A stretch of DNA of 24,548 nucleotides, taken from positions 1 to 24,548 of the forward strand of contig DCHZ01000027.1 of NCBI GenBank assembly GCA_002315385.1, given 5' to 3'. How positions within the stretch are numbered: the stretch's first letter is position 1; each line of letters begins with the position of its first letter. The notes beneath the pieces were generated by a model. The model saw nothing but the letters and a program-made list of their open reading frames with translations, did no database searches and was not told where the DNA came from. The position numbers and the translations under genes were made by a program. This DNA comes from Firmicutes bacterium UBA1739. GTDB taxonomy: Bacteria; Bacillota; Clostridia; Peptostreptococcales; Anaerovoracaceae. Below are positions 20,699-24,548 of the stretch, piece by piece.

Positions 20699-23020
20699 TT
20701 ATATTATATCCTTCTCGCTGATAAGCTTTTCCTTCAGCAGCACATCCATCATTTCTCTTGTTCCCAGACTCCAGATAATATCCCCCTCCATAAATCTGAA
20801 ATTTGGATTCTGCGACAGAATGGGCAGGTGTCCTCTTTCAATTCCGATTATCGAGCCTTTGTATTTCTTTCTGAAATTGTTCGATTTAATCGGAGTCCTG
20901 TACATGCTCATTTCCTTTGTCACGGGAATTTTCACGCATATTAGCTGGTTCTCAGCGTCCACATTATTAAAAACCTGAGAATAAATATGTTCCGCTAATG
21001 ATCTGGGACCGGCAACAGAGCTTTCATCATATCCATCCATAATCAGATGCTTTCTGTAGGCATCAATCTGGTCTCTGCTTCCCGCAGCCGAAACAACGTC
21101 ACCCGCTTTGATTACAGTATCTCCATTAAGCTGATTAACAAAGCTTCCGTCAGCTCTTACCATCTGAATCAGTGATATTCTGAAATACTTTCCAAGAATC
21201 AGATCCGATACCTTTCTCCTATCATATTCTTCTCTGATAGGGAATTCGATGACAAACACATCCTCCGGAATTCCGTAATCCCCGCTTCGTCCTGTTCTCT
21301 CTTTTTTCCTGTCCGCCAGCAGCCTTTCATTAAAGTTGGAAATAAATCTCGCCTCGATATCCAGAGTAACTCCTCTCATCAAATCGGATTTTGCAAAATA
21401 TACGGTAATCACCGCCGCAACAATGAATACTGCCGCCACCGGCACCTTAATCAGTATATTTTTGATTACAAGCCCGACAAATACTGCTGAAATCAGATTG
21501 TTCAAAGCTCTCAGTGCTATAAGAATTATCTTATTTGCACTGTTTTTTCTCCAGAGCAGCTGATATGTAACACTCTTTTTTCTGCATAAAATGTTTATGA
21601 AAGGCGCCATACACATAATCATCAGTCCGGCGAGAATAATATTTACAATAATGTCATTGCTGTACCTCAAAAGTACAGGCAGAACCGCATTTTTCCCTCC
21701 CAGATAGATTATCACCATTGCCGATAAACAGATTATCATATTAATCAGATTTTCTTTAATAAATTTATTCCAATCCCGGTCTTTTTCTGCCGACAATGTT
21801 TTTTCTTTTGAATACTGATTGAGAAAATGCATCCATTTTTCCGGAATCCTTCCGGTAATTGCCTCCGACACACGCTCTCCGTTTTTTATGAAAACAGGGG
21901 TGAAAAAAATTGTTAAAATAGCAACGAAAATGATAACTTCATGCAGTCTTTTATCCATTACCCCCAGTGAGGTACCCAGACTTGCCAGAATAAAAGAAAA
22001 CTCGCCTATCTGAACCATAGAAAAACCCACTTTTATGGAGGTTTTCGGATTCTGTCCCGACAAAAATGCTCCCAGAGCGGAGAAAAACATCTGACCTGCC
22101 ATCGTGACAGCTGTCAGAATCAGAATCGGCACAATATATTTGATGAAATTCGGAGGGTTCACCATCATGCCCACCGATACGAAAAAAATTGCTCCGAACA
22201 TATTCTTAACCGGCTGAATCATGACTTCTATTCTCTCCGAAAACCCGGTTCCGGCAATAATTGAGCCGGCAAGGAATGCACCCAGTGCCTCGGAAAATCC
22301 GAATCTTGTGCACAATGCAACCATTCCCATGCATAATGCAAGAGATATAATCAGAAGGATCTCATCATTTACCAGATTTTTTATTTTATTCAGCAATGTG
22401 GGTATTATGAATATTCCCAGGCAGAGAATTACCACCAGTATCAAAAGAAGGATTCCAAGCTCACTCGCCAGCTTTACTCCGGAAAAGCTTTTTGATACTG
22501 ACAGTGTGGTAAGCACAATCATCATGAAAATTCCGGCGATATCCTCGATAACCAGGGCACCCAGAACCACTTTCGCAAAGCCTTCCTCCTTAAGCTTCAG
22601 ATCCTCATAAGACTTCAGTATAATCATAGTCGATGACATCGAAAGCATTCCTCCGAGAAACACGCAGTTCATCATCGACAGTCCCATTGCCCGGCCGACG
22701 ACTGTTCCTGTTGCCAGCATGGAAATCATTACTACCGAAGTTGTAATAAGTGCACTCTTGCCGACTTCGGTTATTTTATGAAAGCTGAACTCCAGCCCCA
22801 GTGCAAACATCAGGAAAATTATTCCGATATCGGCCCAGACATCAATATCCGCTGTATTGGCTACGGTGGGAAGGAATTTAATATTAGGACTTATAAGAAT
22901 CCCCGCCGCAATGTATCCCAGCACCGCCGGAAGCTTTATTAATCTGAAAAGAACCGTTATTATTCCCGCAGACACAAGAATAAGTGCCAGATCCAGTATC
23001 AAAGGACTTAATCCTTCCAT
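20699..23020 (-). CDS. CPA2-family cation/proton antiporter with two RCK_C-like domains
   Basis: A 773-residue membrane protein. Residues 1-385 are a Na_H_Exchanger domain with about 12 helices, including 'LFRLIKLPAVLGYIAAGILI' and the ion-site region 'LVIEDIAGIF' (E159, D160). Residues about 425-545 add four or so further hydrophobic helices. No NAD-binding TrkA_N motif is present. Two cytosolic TrkA_C/RCK_C-like domains follow at about 588-660 and 692-765, each with a 'G..I' then 'D.I...G' pattern ('IKAGDVVSAAGSRDQ', 'FMEGDIIWSLGTRE'). It probably exchanges K+ or Na+ for protons. RCK_C domains bind c-di-AMP in some Firmicute K+ transporters, so that control is possible (inference). GGAGG lies 7 nt before the ATG. 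Confidence 0.88.
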   Translation of the reverse strand: MEGLSPLILDLALILVSAGIITVLFRLIKLPAVLGYIAAGILISPNIKFLPTVANTADIDVWADIGIIFLMFALGLEFSFHKITEVGKSALITTSVVMISMLATGTVVGRAMGLSMMNCVFLGGMLSMSSTMIILKSYEDLKLKEEGFAKVVLGALVIEDIAGIFMMIVLTTLSVSKSFSGVKLASELGILLLILVVILCLGIFIIPTLLNKIKNLVNDEILLIISLALCMGMVALCTRFGFSEALGAFLAGSIIAGTGFSERIEVMIQPVKNMFGAIFFVSVGMMVNPPNFIKYIVPILILTAVTMAGQMFFSALGAFLSGQNPKTSIKVGFSMVQIGEFSFILASLGTSLGVMDKRLHEVIIFVAILTIFFTPVFIKNGERVSEAITGRIPEKWMHFLNQYSKEKTLSAEKDRDWNKFIKENLINMIICLSAMVIIYLGGKNAVLPVLLRYSNDIIVNIILAGLMIMCMAPFINILCRKKSVTYQLLWRKNSANKIILIALRALNNLISAVFVGLVIKNILIKVPVAAVFIVAAVITVYFAKSDLMRGVTLDIEARFISNFNERLLADRKKERTGRSGDYGIPEDVFVIEFPIREEYDRRKVSDLILGKYFRISLIQMVRADGSFVNQLNGDTVIKAGDVVSAAGSRDQIDAYRKHLIMDGYDESSVAGPRSLAEHIYSQVFNNVDAENQLICVKIPVTKEMSMYRTPIKSNNFRKKYKGSIIGIERGHLPILSQNPNFRFMEGDIIWSLGTREMMDVLLKEKLISEKDII

Positions 23021-23164
23021 TCGTCAACCTCCCCCATTACAGACACAAAAAAACAAACTCGGATTCTTTTCCTGCGTTCCCGTTCACAGTCTTTTCCGAT
23101 CTGTAAATGCTGTTACATCAGATAGAAAAAACGGTCCGCCGCAGCCTCCTCCGGAACATGTCTT
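23021..23164 (-). other. Leader region of the antiporter gene, no element recognised
   Basis: A 144-nt gap with a run of seven T and a small hairpin (TGTAA/TTACA flanked by ATC/GAT) near plus 23098-23122. I looked for a c-di-AMP (ydaO) riboswitch and did not find its conserved motifs. No convincing promoter is visible. Confidence 0.35.
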
Positions 23165-23193
23165 AAAAAAGTCCATACATTAATATGGACTTT
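23165..23193 (-). terminator. Terminator of the G3E GTPase operon
   Basis: Minus strand AAAGTCCATA / TATGGACTTT, a 10-bp perfect stem with a 6-nt loop, continuing into a TTTTTT tract. It is 20 nt after the stop codon at 23213. Confidence 0.8.
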
Positions 23194-23212
23194 CCGTGAT
23201 TCTTATCATATT

Positions 23213-24184
23213 CTACCTGTAAAATACCGCCACGTCTTCTTCAGGCTCTTGTGCAGCAACAATTTCCACCGCACTGAGAACAGGCCCCGGCTCGCCGTGA
23301 TATGCCTTGTGTTCTTCCTCCGTGATTACCGCTTTGACCGTAACCCAGTCTCCGTTTTCATATGCGTTAATGTTCCTGCGATTGCCTCTTGAAGCCTTGC
23401 ATACAACACCGCAGAATTCAATATCCTCCACACAGCAGGTCATAACATGACGGCCTATAATAAAACTGTTTCCGGGCAAACCGCCTCCGAGAAGAATCCT
23501 TCCTTTCACCTCAACGGTTTTTCCGATATACTTTTCGATTTCCTCATTGACATCTCTGTACCATACCGCATAGTCTTCATCATCAATTTCAATTACATCG
23601 GCATCCATGTCGTATGGCAGCGGATCGGGAATATTGTCAAGCTCAACCCTCTCCGGAGAATACTCATACATAATATCCGTTCTTCTGTTGAAGGTTCTGA
23701 CCAGCTTATGATATTCCATTTTATCCATTTCATCTGTAAAACGGTTAAAAACGACAGAATCGCAGAATTTCATTTTATCCGCTACAAGATTTCTCATATT
23801 TGAATTAAATGTCATTATTGTGGAAGCATCCGCAAAAAACATGTTCTGATACAAAAGCCATTCCTCCGGTGTATTATCTACAAGTGTCTGGATATCCCAC
23901 ATTCCGTTGTATTCTATTATCACGCTTTCGGCATTGCACATTTCGGTTAATGCATGAAGCTTTTGGGCTGACAGCTGCTCCGGTGAATCTATTACTTCGA
24001 TATAGACATTCGGAGAAGCAAATTTTTCCCTGTCATACTCCTCAATTCCTTCTTCGCACAGAAGAAGAAGAATGTTCTCTCCGCTGTTAAAGTATTCATC
24101 CTCCAGGCTTTCCTGAATGAAAGATGTTTTACCGGACTCCAAAAATCCCGTAAACAGGTAAGCCGGAATATCCTGTATTTCCAT
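23213..24184 (-). CDS. Divergent CobW/G3E GTPase fused to a YcgQ (DUF1980)-like C-terminal domain
   Basis: A 323-residue soluble protein. The N-terminal ~190 residues resemble a G3E P-loop GTPase: Walker A GFLESGKTS (13-21), 'VIIEYNGMW' (88-96) where CobW proteins have a Glu-Thr-Thr-Gly motif, and 'FNRFTD' (146-151) in the NKxD place. The CxCC metal motif of typical members is absent. The C-terminal part (about 217-323) reads 'GKTVEVKGRI', 'FIIGRHVMTCC' and 'NGDWVTVKAVI', the pattern of the C-terminal domain of YcgQ/TIGR03943 proteins, which are permease partners. Its ATG shares one base with the upstream CobW-type stop. It probably acts in metal handling with that neighbour. Confidence 0.75.
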   Translation of the reverse strand: MEIQDIPAYLFTGFLESGKTSFIQESLEDEYFNSGENILLLLCEEGIEEYDREKFASPNVYIEVIDSPEQLSAQKLHALTEMCNAESVIIEYNGMWDIQTLVDNTPEEWLLYQNMFFADASTIMTFNSNMRNLVADKMKFCDSVVFNRFTDEMDKMEYHKLVRTFNRRTDIMYEYSPERVELDNIPDPLPYDMDADVIEIDDEDYAVWYRDVNEEIEKYIGKTVEVKGRILLGGGLPGNSFIIGRHVMTCCVEDIEFCGVVCKASRGNRRNINAYENGDWVTVKAVITEEEHKAYHGEPGPVLSAVEIVAAQEPEEDVAVFYR

Positions 24185-24548
24185 TATTTCACTTCCTCAA
24201 AACGTTTCTGTATATTTTCACTGTTGATGCCGGCACCTATTACACAGATTCTTCCGATAATAGCCGCTCCGCCTTCACTGATTTCTATCTCACCCGGGAT
24301 ATATTCAAAATGAAGGAATCCTCCGTCCTTGCTTTCCACTATTCCCTTTGCTCTTATTATCATTCCATAAGATTTCTCGTCCTCAAAGCTTTCCAGTATT
24401 GCCTTTAAGTCATCCTTACTGTATTTTTCCGCTGTTTCTTTTCCCCAGCTGTCGAAAATCTCATCCGCATCGTGATCGTGGTCATGTCCGCATCCACAGC
24501 TGCATTCGTGATCGTGGTGATGATGCTCATGCTCATCGTGATCGTGGT
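24184..24548 (-). CDS. CobW/G3E-family metal chaperone GTPase, C-terminal part (cut by window edge)
   Basis: Only the last 120 codons are inside the window. They begin in a His/Asp/Glu-rich linker (HDHDEHEHHHDHE, then CSCGCG, then HDHDHD), typical of zinc, cobalt or nickel chaperones of the COG0523 group. They continue into a CobW C-terminal-like domain ('SYGMIIRAKGIVESKDGGFLHF', ending 'RFEEVK'). The GTPase domain lies outside. The stop overlaps the next ATG by one base, so the two proteins are translationally coupled. The bound metal cannot be told from the sequence; Zur- or Fur-type control is common in the family but is not visible here. Confidence 0.85.
   Translation of the reverse strand, partial: HDHDEHEHHHHDHECSCGCGHDHDHDADEIFDSWGKETAEKYSKDDLKAILESFEDEKSYGMIIRAKGIVESKDGGFLHFEYIPGEIEISEGGAAIIGRICVIGAGINSENIQKRFEEVK

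Noticed and set aside
23021..23164. c-di-AMP (ydaO) riboswitch upstream of the antiporter
   Set aside because: Expected from function, but the conserved aptamer motifs are not present.
1..24548. CRISPR arrays, insertion sequences, rRNA and complete tRNA genes
   Set aside because: No regularly spaced repeat-spacer array, transposase or integrase, rRNA segment or complete cloverleaf was seen on either strand.

Overview
The window looks like a chromosomal segment of a low-to-moderate G+C Firmicute of class Clostridia (gut or oral Eubacteriales/Lachnospirales type). The grounds are AGGAGG-type ribosome sites, the gene order uppP-ftsK-rimO-pgsA-cinA, an SLH-domain exported protein, a DUF5688 protein, an FMN-riboswitch-controlled RibU, and a heterodimeric ABC exporter. 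Genus cannot be fixed from the sequence alone.

Layout. 1-1540: a DUF5688 gene on the plus strand, then a repeat-bearing intergenic stretch with a terminator. 1543-3706: two exported proteins on the minus strand, an SLH/Ig-like surface protein and a small lipoprotein, with a terminator between them. 3767-11110: a tight minus-strand housekeeping operon, read uppP (undecaprenyl-PP phosphatase), ftsK/spoIIIE (DNA translocase), rimO (S12 methylthiotransferase), pgsA (phosphatidylglycerophosphate synthase), cinA. Its genes are joined by 1-4 nt overlaps or short gaps. 11211-12778: thrH-like phosphatase and ribU, the latter preceded by an FMN riboswitch with its own intrinsic terminator. 12984-13757: a divergent XRE-family regulator. 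The ribU/XRE intergenic region carries a 13-bp inverted repeat around the ribU -35 and two exact 18-bp direct repeats in front of the XRE promoter.

13760-15106 is about 1.35 kb without a convincing protein gene, and is the most unusual part of the window. It holds a strong promoter-terminator unit predicting a ~95-nt RNA on the minus strand, faced by a second consensus promoter on the plus strand. It also holds two 42-bp hairpin repeats, a GC-rich block of degenerate repeats, and a possible tRNA 3' remnant. 15107-15961 encodes an ArsP_2-type putative heavy-metal exporter whose promoter is bracketed by a 9-bp inverted repeat.

16321-24548 is again minus strand: ybaK-like deacylase; a two-gene heterodimeric ABC exporter with one degenerate ATP site; a CPA2 cation/proton antiporter with two RCK_C-like domains; and a pair of CobW/G3E-type GTPase genes. 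The first of the pair (cut by the window edge) has a His-rich metal-binding linker. The second fuses a divergent G3E domain to a YcgQ/DUF1980-like C-terminal domain. The pair and the ArsP_2 protein suggest metal homeostasis functions, but the metal cannot be read from the sequence.
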